Shown piece after piece: positions 34,240 through 45,901 of a stretch of DNA of 64,000 bases. Below the pieces are notes generated by a model. That model worked only from the letters and a program-made list of their open reading frames with translations, did not search any database and had not been told where the DNA came from. Both the position numbers and the translations under genes were made by a program. Source of the DNA: Agelaius tricolor (lineage: Eukaryota; Chordata; Aves; Passeriformes; Icteridae); the NCBI GenBank assembly GCA_023055355.1, contig JALJCS010000002.1:81183001-81247000 (forward strand). Direction: 5' to 3'. Every line of letters begins with the position of its first letter. Position 1 is the stretch's first letter.

Positions 34240-34935
34240 CCACAGTGCTTTGCTGCCATGCAGGAGGATCTCGAGAGCCTGGAGAGATGGGCTGAGAGGA
34301 ACATTTTGGAGCTCAACAAAGGCTATGGGAGGGTCCTGCACAGGTGGCAATAGCTCCATGCACCAGTACAGGCTAGGACTGACCCACTGGTGACCATCTC
34401 TGGGAAAAAGGACACTGTCCATGAGCCAGCAGTGCCCTTGTAGCCAAGAAGGCAGTGGTATCCTGAGCTGCATTAGGAAGAGCATTCCAGAAGGTTGATC
34501 CTGCATCTCTTTTTAGCCCTGGTTTGCCATACAAGGATTGGCTGAGGTCACTTGGATTGTTCAGCCTGGAGAAGAGTGAGTGGAAAACTCATTGCAGTTA
34601 CAACTTCCTCATGATGGGAAGAAGGGAGGCAGGCACTGATCTCTTTTATGTGGTGACCAGTAACTGGACCTGAGGGAACACTCTGAAGCTGCTGAGGGGA
34701 GATTTAGATCAGATATTCTGAAAAGGGTTTTCACCCAGAAGGTGGTTGGGCACTAGAACAGACTCCCCAGGGGAGTGGTCACAGCACCAAGCCTGACAGA
34801 ATTCAAGAAGCATTTGGACACTGCTTTCTGGCATTTGGTGTGATTCATGATGTGGTGCTGTGGAGGGCCAGAAGATGAACTTCAATGATCCTTGTGGGTC
34901 CCTTCCAACGCAGGATATTCTTTAATTCTATAATA
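34240..34935 (+). mobile_element. CR1 LINE, RT C-terminus to 3' end with small deletions
   Basis: The plus-strand frame reads CR1 RT C-terminal text in pieces (LESLERWAERNILELNK, KDTVHEPAVPL), broken by stops. The 3' region follows: TTGTTCAGCCTGGAGAAGAG, AAGGTGGTTGGGCACTAGAA, GATCCTTGTGGGTCCCTTCC, AACGCAGGATATTCTTTAAT. The tail is a decayed TTCTATAATA. It is truncated at the 5' end. Confidence 0.92.
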
Positions 34936-36420
34936 AAATGGAGTGAAGCACAAATCACATAGAAAGGCTGTGCAAGCAGCAACAGACTTGGCCTGTGCAA
35001 AGCAATAGATCTAGCTAATACCTTTCAAAGATCTGAGTGATGAGTGTAAACTGGAGTCTGAAAGTCAAGATTAATTTTGTTCCAATGATTCTACCAACAA
35101 TAAATACACCAGTAAATATTTAGTTGAGTCCTGTTGTTTATATGACCAGAATAGAATACAATTCACTTACCTACACATATATTGACACCACAATACTGAC
35201 AAAGCAAGAAGGATGTTGATGTTGATCACTAAGCTAGTAGATATGAACCTGAACACACAAGAGATTCAGACCATAGAGGAAACTTTGCCATTTCTGTTTT
35301 TCCAATCAGCCTAGTTAATCCACTTTCTTCTTGTTTAGGAACAGATCCAAATAGTTACCACAGTGAGTTTTAAAAAGCATGACTTTTAAGTACAATCTTC
35401 TCTCTTTACAAAAAGTGTGTGAAATCATTGGACTGTTCTAAGAGCATATAAGAACAGGGCTGTGCTCTAGGCCTTAGAAATGTTCTAGTGGAATAACACT
35501 GTCAATTTTCAGTCCAGGTTTTAGTGACAAGTGATTAAACCATGACAAAATAGCCTTCTTCTCAAACAGCACTGCCTGGAAATATATTATTTTTTATGAT
35601 TAATGCATGTGAAGTGTGAGCTGTAAGGGGCCCAATTCAGTTGTGTGCATTCAGAGAACCATCATTACTGTAATATATTAAAAGGTTTAAGCTGTGACTG
35701 AAGAATGGCTGTGAGTTACAGAGGAAAGGAGCTCTGAGAAGTCTTTTATATGAACAGGAGAACTAAATGCTTTTTCTGAAAGATGTTCCTTTGAGCCATA
35801 CTGAACATAGGTCTGTGCACCAGGGTATATTGCACAGAAGGTCCACAGACCAGCAGCTGTAGCAGCAGATTTCCAAGGAATTCAGTTTCCTTTTTCTTTG
35901 CAACTGTAATGTCAGCTTAAAAACTTTTCAGATGCTACAAAATAACATAATAACAGTAATAAAAGAAATTGAGAAGGTTTTTTTTTCCATCTGCTGTTCC
36001 TATACTATCATTGATATAGGCAAACCTATCAGGTTTAAAACAGAATTATTTTAAAATAAGGAATTACAAAGATTAATAATATTTTTTAGAATTCTCTGAT
36101 ATGAATCAGACTATTCAATTCCCGCTTCTATAGTTGTAGGGGGAAACGCCTAAATCATAATTTATGCTGACAGCCAGACAACAGCCTTTGAACAAGTTAG
36201 TTTTATAAAACCCTCAAAACATTGATGAACTTCATTGTACATAGGTCTCAACACTTTCAGTTCCTAAAGGCTTAATTTTCTCCTAAGTCTACTTTTTCTA
36301 TAAGCAATTTTAGAAAGGCCTAAAAAATGAAACAAAATTTAATTTTTTAAATTTATTCTCTGCTCTCAATGGCTTCTGTCACTTTTGTTATGTTTAAACA
36401 GCACTCTTTAAATAATAGTA
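34936..36420. other. AT-rich intergenic DNA, nothing recognised
   Basis: About 1.5 kb with no element or exon recognised. Confidence 0.55.
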
Positions 36421-37035
36421 TGGTGTCTGGGATGGAGATAATTTTCTTTATGGCAGCCTGTAGGGTGCAGGGTTTTGGATTTGTGAGGGGAACAGTGTTG
36501 CTAATGCATCTGTTTTGTCACTATTACTGAGCATTATAATGTCAAGGTTTTCTCTGTTTCTCACTCTTGACTCTGTACCAAGTGAAAAGGCCAGGAGTGG
36601 ACAAGAAGGAGTGGGAAGGGACACAGAAGGGACATCCCATCCTAAACAGCCAAAGGGATATTCCAGGCTACATGAGGTCATGCTCAGCAATAAATAAAAA
36701 AGAAAAAAAAAAAAAAAAAGCAGGGATCATTCAATGTAGCTGCATTTCAGAGACTTATTGTACATCAATCTGCTGATGGCAAAGATTACTTCCTTTGGAT
36801 CACTTTTGTGTTTTGGTTTTGTTTTGTTGGGGGGTTTGGTTGTTTGTTTTTGGTTTGTTTTTTTTTTGGGGGGGAGGGGGCAGGGATCTGGGGGTGATTT
36901 CTTTTGTTTACCAAACTGTCTTTACCTCAACCCAAAGAAACCTCAGCTTTCTTGATTTCAGTCTTCCTATTCACTCCTCAATCAGAAGTGGGGGAAAATG
37001 AGTGAGTGGCTGTGTGGGTGCTTAGCTGCTGTGCA
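36421..37035 (+). mobile_element. ERVL-type solo LTR, decayed, with low-complexity expansions
   Basis: Matches a common avian ERVL LTR: TCTGGGATGGAGATAATTTT, GTTTTGGATTTGTGAGGGGA, GGGACACAGAAGGGACATCC, GCCAAAGGGATATTCCAGGC, TGAGGTCATGCTCAGCAATA, then AAACTGTCTTTACCTCAACC and GAGTGAGTGGCTGTGTGGGT. The consensus A-rich and GT-rich parts have expanded (A tract at about 36696-36719; GT- and G-rich tract at about 36808-36894). The final TTAAACCACGACA-type end is missing, so the 3' edge is set where similarity stops. It is related to the LTR at 20788-21338 but is a different subfamily. No target duplication is visible. Confidence 0.82.
36868..36894 (+). repeat. G-run cluster, possible G-quadruplex
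   Basis: Runs of 7, 5, 3 and 5 G separated by A, CA and ATCT satisfy the simple four-G-run quadruplex pattern with loops of 1-4 nt. It lies inside the ERVL LTR. Confidence 0.7.
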
Positions 37036-38309
37036 GAGTCAGCCTACTGCAACTCTTGAAATGTTTGTCAGGGTTGCATGCATGAGACTGGATTGCTGAC
37101 CTGACCTTGGGCTGAAGTTAACAAAGCAGGATGTGACAAAGTACCAGAAAAATCACCAGACATGACAAATAGCAGTCTGAGAAGCAGCCAGGTGTTAAAG
37201 ATAGTGCCACAAAGTAGAGATGAAGCTCAAGAATGTTTAAAGACAGAAATAGGAAGGGCCTGAGCCTCACAGATCCTTTCAGGGAGTACTGACTCGTGCT
37301 GGGATTGTGTTTGCCAAAGGCCAGCTCTGCCAGGATAACTGACAGTAATGCTGCACACCACTGTCACCCATGTGGTAACAGCAAAAATACCAAATTGAAT
37401 ATGGATATAGCAGTGCTGGGATTGAAAGAGAAAAAAATATAAAAAAAATAAGGGCAGGTTCTTTATATGAGGCTGTATGGGTGGTAAAAAAAGGGTCAAG
37501 AACCAGAAAAAATGATAACAATTTATGTAAATCATGTAATTGGTGCTGTACAAAGATACCTGACAGGCAGCCCTGTGTTTGATGGCACAGGCTGTGATGG
37601 ACTAAACCCTCAGGAACATAATGTGACTCCTATAATGGATGAAGGCCCAGTGGAGATCCACAAGGATGATATGCCACGAAGCTTAGAGAATAACTCAGAG
37701 AAGATAACTTTATCGCAAAACAAAAAGAGAGGTTCTTTTAGTAAATAGCTATCAAGGTGAGTGTTTCATCTGGTGTAAATGTTTCTCTCTGAGTTCATTA
37801 AATGAGTGTGAAGTGTGATGCTCCCTCACCAATATTGTGTAGAAAACTGTGTGTCTCCTAACTGCAAAGTCAAGTCAGACACCTGTGTTCCCATCAGAAC
37901 AGGTTTGTTGTTCAGCTCCAGGCTTTGCTGGTCAGATCAGGGTTGCTCACCAGGGACCTCCAAACAGCCCCACTCACAGGTTTTATTTCACCTTATAGTT
38001 GGGGTTTTTGCCCTCTTTCTTCCTCATGGATAAACAATTTACCTACATTAAACTTTTTTGCCATTCATTCCAGTTTTACTGATTTTACACACTTGGTTTA
38101 ATGTTGGCCTTAAACACCAAACCCTTGGTGAGCCAGCTGCATCTGTTCCACTATTTTATTGGCTTCTTTGGCTTATATTCAGCTCCTGATACTACCAAAA
38201 CTTCCCTAGTTTCTGCCTTTCCTGTCTTAGTAGCTTAGGCCCTGGTCAGATGGGGCAGCTACTTTTCCCCTTATGTTTTCTGCAGGATCCAGAAAATTTT
38301 CATCTTGAA
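37036..38309. other. Intergenic DNA, nothing recognised
   Basis: No element is recognised. Frames at 37227-37553 (minus) and 37512-37748 (plus) overlap each other, have no known domain and are probably chance. Confidence 0.5.
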
Positions 38310-38462
38310 ACCCTAAGATGGAGCTCTGTGGAATTCCACTCGTGACAGGTCACCAGTCTGATGTCACCCCATTCACTGTAATCCATCGTGCCCAACCTGT
38401 GAGCCAGCTGCCCACTCATCACATGATGCATTTATGCAATTGTGTACTGGATTTGAACATAA
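38310..38462 (-). mobile_element. Short CR1 LINE fragment (mid-RT region)
   Basis: The block CTGTGGAATTCCACTCGTGA, CAGTCTGATGTCACCCCATT, CACTGTAATCCATCGTGCCC, AACCTGTGAGCCAGCTGCCC matches the reverse-complement CR1 RT region with an avian CR1 subfamily spelling. Both ends are truncated. Confidence 0.8.
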
Positions 38463-40394
38463 AGAACAGTGAACTTCTAAGTGTACTTTGTGTGATGCTG
38501 GCAGCAGGCACAATCAGATGGCAATTTCCATAGTTTTAGTGCATTGCAAGAATCCTCCATGTCTAGCTCCTTACTCAGTAATTTTTATTTTGACTAGATG
38601 ACTTATTAGAAGAAATGCCTACCATCACCACATTGAAACTGTGTCCCATTGCTGTGAAACAGCAATTCAGGGTATAAGGCAATAAAAAAAGCACTGAAAG
38701 TTTTATATTGTGCAAATTAAAATAAAAATTCTGTTAATTTGTATTTATAGCAGTTACTAATTAAAACTCATCAAAATTCCATTGTTCAATAAATAACTAT
38801 ATATAACAATGCTACTTTATTTTTTTTTTAAAGTGTTCCCCTTCAACAATGACAAAAACATCATCTGTCATTCACAGACATCCTGGTTGGAAGATAAAAA
38901 ACTACTTGTTTAGTTTCTTTCTTTGGTATTTGTTTTCTGTTGTATCTTTTTACAGCTTTTTTTGTTTGTTTTCTTTACATAAATTTGCAAGGTTGATGAA
39001 GCAATTAACCAGATAGGACAGAGGCTAATTTCTCTGAATTACTCCTGAGAAACCACAGAACCTTGTAAAATCAGCTATAAACTGAAAAATCAGTTCTCAT
39101 GAGTTATGAGTGAATTTTCACAAATCGCTAGAAATTAGTCCTGAAATAATATTAGCATAGTAGAACAATAAAAAAAAAGCAGAGAGGTAAACTGAACTTC
39201 CAGGGAGAAGAACGGAAGTTTTTTCTTTCGTGGAGGTTACTTATGTGGAATATGATCAACTTTTTGCTGTGAATTGCAGCTGTAAGAAAAAACTGAGCTA
39301 CTGCTCAGACAGCAATAGCTGTCTTGCAGTGACAGTGATGACAGTGGGTAATTTTTTTTCTTAAAGAAACAGCTACAGAGAATAGTCAGTGTAAAGCATA
39401 AATAGCAACGTCTCTTCATAGACACTGAAATTAAAAAGGTAGGTAAAAGAGAATGCTAGTTGAACAAATGATAGATGAGTTTTGTGTTAAACAGGTCATT
39501 AGCACAGATCAAATACATCAAGGAGCTTATTAAAATATTACTCAAGAAGGCATATTAATAAATATAAATATTATTCTAAAATCTTTTTGGAGCTGGATGA
39601 AATTTCTCCTTCTCTGTATCACAAATTGGAATAAAATGTGAAATTTCAATACTTGTATATGACATTTTGTCTTGACAAAACACTTTTGTTTGGTAAAGTC
39701 AAAAAATCTTGTCTAGATAAGATGAAGAAGTCTTACTTTAGTAGTATCATTTAGAATATACTATACAGTAGTGTAAATACCAATACAAATATTATTGAGT
39801 CATAGAGTCAACATTGTGTCACATTACAAACACACAAACAAGTATGTCACATTAAAAACATGGACAGATAAAATAAACTCACCTTAGAAAAATGCAAATT
39901 GATATAGTTGATTGAAAGAGTGAAACCAAAGCAATAACTGTACCATCTCAACAGGTAATCCCTGTTGAGATGGTACAGAATTTTTTTCCTTCAAAAAGTA
40001 AGATTTTTTTCCATCAAAAATGCCTTAAATTGGTATTCCAGAGGGGCATTGAGACTAGCTGTGCTCTTAGTTCTGCTGACTGACCCACATATGTTTGACA
40101 AGACATTGATTCTAGTAATGCCTTTTCACCCCAGAGACAGTCATAGACAGAGATCCTTGTGCTTGGGAATGATGTTCCAGTCTAGGAATTCACCAGAAGA
40201 TGTTGGTCTGACAGTGAGACCTGAGGCATATACTTTGGGAAGAAAGAAAGGAAGTGACATTTACAAAATAATTTATTCCCACTGAGTTTCTAAAACATAG
40301 GCTTTAAAAATTTAGACTTCTTTGTTGTTTTATAAGCCAATGTTAAGGAGGAGGTGGCAGAAGTTTTGGCTAAAAACACTGGCTGACCTGGAAC
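38463..40394. other. AT-rich intergenic DNA with a perfect hairpin
   Basis: No gene or element is recognised. It contains the hairpin listed at 39938-39978, and a T run near 38821-38829. Confidence 0.55.
39938..39978. repeat. Perfect 18-bp inverted repeat with 5-nt loop
   Basis: CTGTACCATCTCAACAGG, loop TAATC, then CCTGTTGAGATGGTACAG. All 18 pairs are Watson-Crick, and the match stops abruptly on both sides. The stem is short for a microRNA precursor. There is no transposon terminal repeat, AATAAA or gene nearby. It is best described as an orphan palindrome. Confidence 0.95.
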
Positions 40395-40600
40395 CCAGTT
40401 ACAGATGTACTAAAAGATCCTCTGTGCTTTTTGTCCAGTAGCTCCTTTTCTATCTTGAACTGGGCATCCCAAAACTGGAAACAGTGTTTTTGATGCAGTC
40501 TTACCAGGGTAGAATAGAGGGGGAGTGTAACCTCCCTCAGCCTTGTGGCCACACTCCTCCTGACGCACTCCAACATTCAGCCACAGAACTCCTTGCTGCT
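40395..40600 (-). mobile_element. CR1 LINE fragment (RT C-terminal region)
   Basis: A minus frame keeps REVTLPLYSTLVRLHQKH-like CR1 RT text. In plus orientation the marks are GGCATCCCAAAACTGGAAAC, AGGGTAGAATAGAGGGGGAG and TTGTGGCCACACTCCTCCTG. Both ends are truncated. Confidence 0.82.
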
Positions 40601-40779
40601 GTTCCTGTCTGCCTCACTGACTGACTTTGTTCTACTGAATTGCTTTTCTCTGTAATCATAAATGTCAGCTAGATTACTCTTCCTAATCATGGTGTCGATA
40701 TGCTTGAGTTTTGAAAGGCTGATACTTTAAAAAATGTTCTTTGATTGATTAACTTTAATTTGAAAGGCAATAGACGATG

Positions 40780-41065
40780 TACCAGACTTCCAGTACCTAA
40801 AGGAAGTCTACAAGAAAGATGGAGAGGGACTTTGGACAATGGCATATAGAGATTGGCCAACAGGGGATGGCTTCAAATGGAAAAACAGTGAGTTTAGATT
40901 CAATGTTGGGAAGAAATTCTTTGCTATGAGAGTAGCAAGGCACTAGAAGATATTTCCCAGAGAGGTTGTGGGGTCTCCTTTCCTGGAGACATAAAAAGTC
41001 CCCTGGACAAAATCCTGAGTCATGCACTCCAGGGGGCCCTGCCTGAGCAGGTTCTGTGTTTCTAT
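40780..41065 (+). mobile_element. CR1 LINE 3' region fragment
   Basis: CR1 text: CTTCCAGTACCTAAAGGAAG, ACAAGAAAGATGGAGAGGGA, ATTCAATGTTGGGAAGAAAT, CAGAGAGGTTGTGGGGTCTC. The octamer tail is lost. It lies about 180 bp from the opposite-strand CR1 fragment at 40395-40600. Confidence 0.87.
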
Positions 41066-44000
41066 GACCATTGTTTTCAAACAGCAAACAATTCCATCAA
41101 TTTGCAATTAAATGTGTTGTTACTGTCTATTTATATATGTATTTTGAGAAACCAGCTTACCAATAAATCACTTTGTAATCAACATATTGAATCCAATCCA
41201 TTCATTCTCCAGAAAGATGGACAATTCACATATATATGTCAAGTCTTACTAAATAGATTTATGACATTGAGTGTAAATGTTCAAATTTTATGGGGATTTA
41301 TTTCTATTTTGGTAGGTGAATTTCACTTCTACTAGGAAGAATGACTAGGGTTAAGAAAATCTTGTAGGTAGTTTGTGTCCAGCTCAGTATAGTGACCCAG
41401 GATGCAGATTTCTAATCCTGTTAATCACTTCAAAACAACAAATCCATCCGCAGGGAGCAAGTACCATGTCTATAATTCATTTTAAAACAAATTCACATAC
41501 TTTTTCATTTTCCTTTCATCATGTAAGCTACATCTCTTGTAAACGCGAGCAATTTTCTTAAAGACTATATGAGCTACCAATTAAAGCAAAACACTTCTCT
41601 TGATAAAGCATTCCAAACAGCAATTCAAGTCAGCTCCCTTTACAGCAACAATAAGCTCTCTCTCTCTCTCTCTTTGTTGCATTTTCAGCTACAATTACAT
41701 CTGAAAAATGCCCCTAACTAACTACTGTGAATGGCAGTAATATTTTGAGACAAATATTTGTGGATGGCAATGAAAGGGCAGCAGCCTTCTGCTTTTTGTC
41801 AGTGTGATTCAGCCTGAAGGCCCAAGTGAAATGTTAGCTTTATTTGTATAGGAGCATAGGCAAATGAAATAAATCTTAAAAAAATAAAAGTGTGTCATGA
41901 CTATAACAAAACACTTTTTGGCACATTGAATCTCTTTTTCTATTGCTACATATATCCTGTGTATGGGTGGATTTGCCTTGCATCACACATTATTTTCAGT
42001 TAGCCCTTTGGATTTTATCACTGCTGTTGCACAAAAAAGTATTTGTTCCTAAGAAAATCACCTGGAAGTAAACTTCAGATTTATGTATCTTGTGTTCTTG
42101 GCTGCATTCTGTGCTATTGCATGACTAAAAGAGGAGAAAAAAAAGAATATAAATGTTACAACCTGAGCCTGAGACCAGGCTCTTGAGAGCTTTCTTAGGT
42201 CTTCAAGTTTAGACACAGTGAATGTGGTTAGAGAACAAAGCAGCCATGTACATTTAACATCACTGGACTCTTATATCTGGAAGAGTTAGATTTGGGCAAA
42301 ACATCTTCAGTGTCTGCATTTTCTGGTGGGTTGCAACTGGGTCACAGAAGACTGACACATTACTTCACCAAAATCCTGAACAGAAATGTGAACTCCTCAG
42401 GAACTGACCAAACACAAATTCTGGAGTAGAAAAAGCATCAAGTAGATGCTTAATGATCCCATGACCCTGCAAAAGTATAGAAAGAGAGAGATAAAAAGAG
42501 AATAAGTGAAGTAAAGAGTGGGGGAAAAGGAAAAGGAAATAAATTAAATAATGAAAAATATCGGACTTGTAGTCCCTAAATTTTTTGTTTCACTACACAT
42601 GATGTGAATTTGGCTTTTTAAGGCAGAAATATCTATGTACTAGAAATTAATTAACTCATTTCATAGTCGTTTTTTTGTTATCTGACCTGATGCTAACATC
42701 TAACCAGATGTTAACTGAGAGTAAAAAATGAATTTGCAGACCTCTGTGCAAAAATGAGTTTTGTCTTTGACCCAGTGCTTCAGAAGCAAACATATAACAT
42801 CATTTTATTCCTTTAGCATTGAGAAAAAAACACTACATTGAGCATTCCTATTATACCCAATGTAGTTAAATTCCACCTTTCAGGAAAACTATTAATTAAT
42901 GCAAGTGAGAGTATAATGATCATTCTTTAATTTAGAAAAGGTAATACTAAAATTATCTCTGTACACTTTACAAAAAAAATATTCTGGGAAAGTCGCACTG
43001 CAAAGAAATTAAATATATTTAAACTCAAGTAATTAAATTCCTGTGAACTACTTGTAAGTAAAAGTAGTATCCACCAAATTTTTGCTCATGATGAATATTT
43101 GTACATGCAAATAGAAATAGTAAGATATGTCTAGAGTATTTGGAAGTATATAAGGCAGAGGGAGTTTTTTCTGACTAGCTATTTCTCTAGGGTTCAGTGT
43201 GAGCCTCATTTGCTTTGTTGAAATTGTTAAATTCTGGTTAAACAACTTTAATTTCACTTTCTTAAAACCCTCCCTTTTTTTTTTTCTGAATTCTGGAAAG
43301 CAAATACCATGTTTATGCTAAAATATAATCTTGATGGGTTATTTAAATTTTTCCCCCCAAAGTGTACCTCCTTACAAAAAAAAAATCAGTTATTATACTA
43401 GATGTTGTATTCTACATGGTTTAGAGAATAGTTTCTCTGAGGTACTCTATGATTTCCTGACTCAGAGTTTGAAATTCCTGCAAGTTACAAATCCATATTA
43501 TGTTTGCAAAATAAATTAATAACATTCCCCAGAACTATTATGAGAATCTCTTAATACCATATTGTATTATAATTAGCTATTTTGTAATAAATCTGAAGGA
43601 AAAAAAACGACATGTTTAAATGAAACTAGTCTGAACTATAATTGAATTTGAAATCATTTTGAAGTTTAAGTAGCTATAACCAGCCATAACCAGTTGTTTA
43701 TTTATCAATTATGTGAATAAATAGTTTGAAAATTTAAAATCTATCACCCATTAAAGAATTAATTCTCATTGTCCAAAAAGTTTAGCTGGTTTTTACTTTA
43801 AAATCTATTTTTAGAGTGTTAATGATTTTAGTTTTAAAATCATATTTGCAAGTGCAAATATATCAACCAGTATAAAAACCCATCATCTCTACCTGTTAAT
43901 CATATTTCTCTTTTTAATTGTAACACACATTCTTGTGTCAGTCTTGGTTCCAATGGATCCTCATCTTTACAATTTTTTTTTAAATTCTTAACCTACTTGA

Positions 44001-44739
44001 TCTCAATAGCACCATACAAATTTACTGATGTCAAATCATATTAAACCACAGTAGGCAAAATCGTAAGCATATGATGTCATCAGCTAATGTGTTTAATTTA
44101 AATAGCTTCAGTTTGCAATTTGTCACTTGAGGGTTTACATGGGTTCTTTGTGGAGCAGGAGTCTGACATTGAGTTATGCATTTACATTGTGTAGTAATGT
44201 AAAATGTCCAGAGCATTTTTCTCCATTTCAGGCAACTGCCCATGATGTATCTATTGACACTGATGCTCTAATACAGCTCATTCCTGCCAGACATTTTAAT
44301 CCTGTCTGCCTGAACTGAAAAAACATTTAAGAAAAAGTATTCATCTTTATGCTGGCTCATACTACCATTATTACAAGGGTGAGAACTTGTAACAATGTGC
44401 TGCAGCCTGAGCATTATGTGTTAGTCATCAGCTTTGATCAATGTTTTGGAGCTTCACTGCTGATGGAAGGAATAAAAAGCAATTATATAGCATTACCACT
44501 GAGGTGCTATTCTAACTTCATCATAGTTTTCATTCTTTTTCTTCTTTTGCTCTAGAAACTAGTAAGCTTTATGATATTTAATATCCTTCTACATTTTCCT
44601 CAATCGCTCTTTTCTCCTTCAGTTATAAACTATCAATAACAGTGCCTTAGTTACTTAATGCATTATGTGAAATAAATGTTTAAGTTATAGAAGGTAGGTA
44701 CATACTTCAAAATGGTGAGGACATTTTTCCTTCTTTATA
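41066..44739. other. AT-rich intergenic DNA, nothing recognised
   Basis: About 3.7 kb with no element or exon. A (CT)9 microsatellite lies at 41656-41673. Confidence 0.55.
41656..41673. repeat. (CT)n microsatellite
   Basis: Nine uninterrupted CT units. Confidence 0.9.
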
Positions 44740-45062
44740 AGGACTCCCATATCCTTCTCCTCAGGGCTGGTTTCAATCCACTCTCTGTCCAGCCTGTATT
44801 TTTTTTTTGATTGTCCCAGCTCAGCTGCAGAATCTTGCACTTGGCCTTGTTAAGCATCATAAGAATTGCACAGGCCCATCTCTCAAGCCTGTCCAGGGCC
44901 CTCTGGATGGCATCCCTTCCCTCCAGAGCTGACCACACCCCACAGCTTGGTGTTGTTGCCAAACTTGCTGAGGGTGCATTGCATCCCACTTTCCATGCCA
45001 CCAACAAAAATGTTAAACAGCACTGGCCCAATGCCAGCCCTTGAGGAACGCCCTCAGAACAT
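44740..45062 (-). mobile_element. CR1 LINE fragment (RT region)
   Basis: The minus frame at 44735-45031 reads CR1 RT text in pieces (ALDRLERWACAILMMLNKAK, then CKILQL). In plus orientation the marks are AATCTTGCACTTGGCCTTGT, CAGCTTGGTGTTGTTGCCAA, and AATGTTAAACAGCACTGGCC. An indel-free stretch of about 95 codons remains but is not a functional protein. Confidence 0.92.
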
Positions 45063-45152
45063 GCTTAAGTGTTCTTTGTTCTGCAGTTTTAGGATGTGAT
45101 TGTCTTGTCGTTACTGTTTTTATTACTGTCTTGTATGACATGTAGCAATCAT

Positions 45153-45163
45153 GGGGGGGGGGG
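45153..45163 (+). repeat. Run of eleven G
   Basis: Homopolymer of eleven G directly after CAT. Its length may be unreliable in sequencing. Confidence 0.8.
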
Positions 45164-45853
45164 TTAGTTTTCTTTTCAGTGTATTCTGCAATCTCACATA
45201 GTTTCAAACATCCTTTTCCCTTTTAAATGATTTATTTTTCCAGAAATGTTGACAATCACACCATAGAGTGTCTGTCGAGCACTGTGGGATTTGGCACTGT
45301 GAAATCCCTCTTTACCACCCCACTCCTGCCATAAGAGTGAGTGAAAAGATAGGGATGACTTCTGTGATGAACTTCACCTTATCAAGAGGGGAAATTAAAT
45401 TTATAAATGTACTACAACAAATACATTATTGTTAGGTGTTTAAGGTCAAGGCTGACCATTACTGAAGATTCAGCTCTCAGCATTGCTAAAAAGACATTTC
45501 AATTAGGAGTCACCCATTATCCTGACCATATCTAAATCAATAGATTTGGTTCAGACCAACTCTTCAGACAGTATTACCAATCACTCCAACTGTGTGTCAA
45601 AAATGAGTGTATGTTTCTAAGAGATTTGGGACTTTTTTCTGCTCAGAACTAGAAGTAGGGGTTTTCTTTGTAACCTAGATCCTCTGGATGTTCTCTGTGC
45701 TATGTCCCTCAGAGTTGAGAGATGTCTCATGGGAAACAATCATGAAGAGACTTGAGGAGAAATTACCATTTCCAGTATCCAAACAGTCTTTATAACTTGA
45801 CCGTACCATCATATATTTTATGTCTTGCTTTATGTCCCCTAAGACATAAAGAA

Positions 45854-45901
45854 GGTGAATGTTTGAGAAAAGAAAATGGTGAATGCTTGAGAAAAGAAAA
45901 A
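45854..45901. repeat. 24-bp tandem duplication
   Basis: GGTGAATGTTTGAGAAAAGA+AAAT followed by GGTGAATGCTTGAGAAAAGA+AAAA: two contiguous copies with two mismatches. Confidence 0.85.

Noticed and set aside
20788..37035. Paired LTRs of one provirus (20788 and 36421)
   Set aside because: They belong to different subfamilies, are about 15 kb apart, and have CR1 insertions and ordinary DNA between them.
44735..45031. 98-codon frame as a host gene
   Set aside because: It reads CR1 reverse transcriptase text and is part of a truncated CR1.
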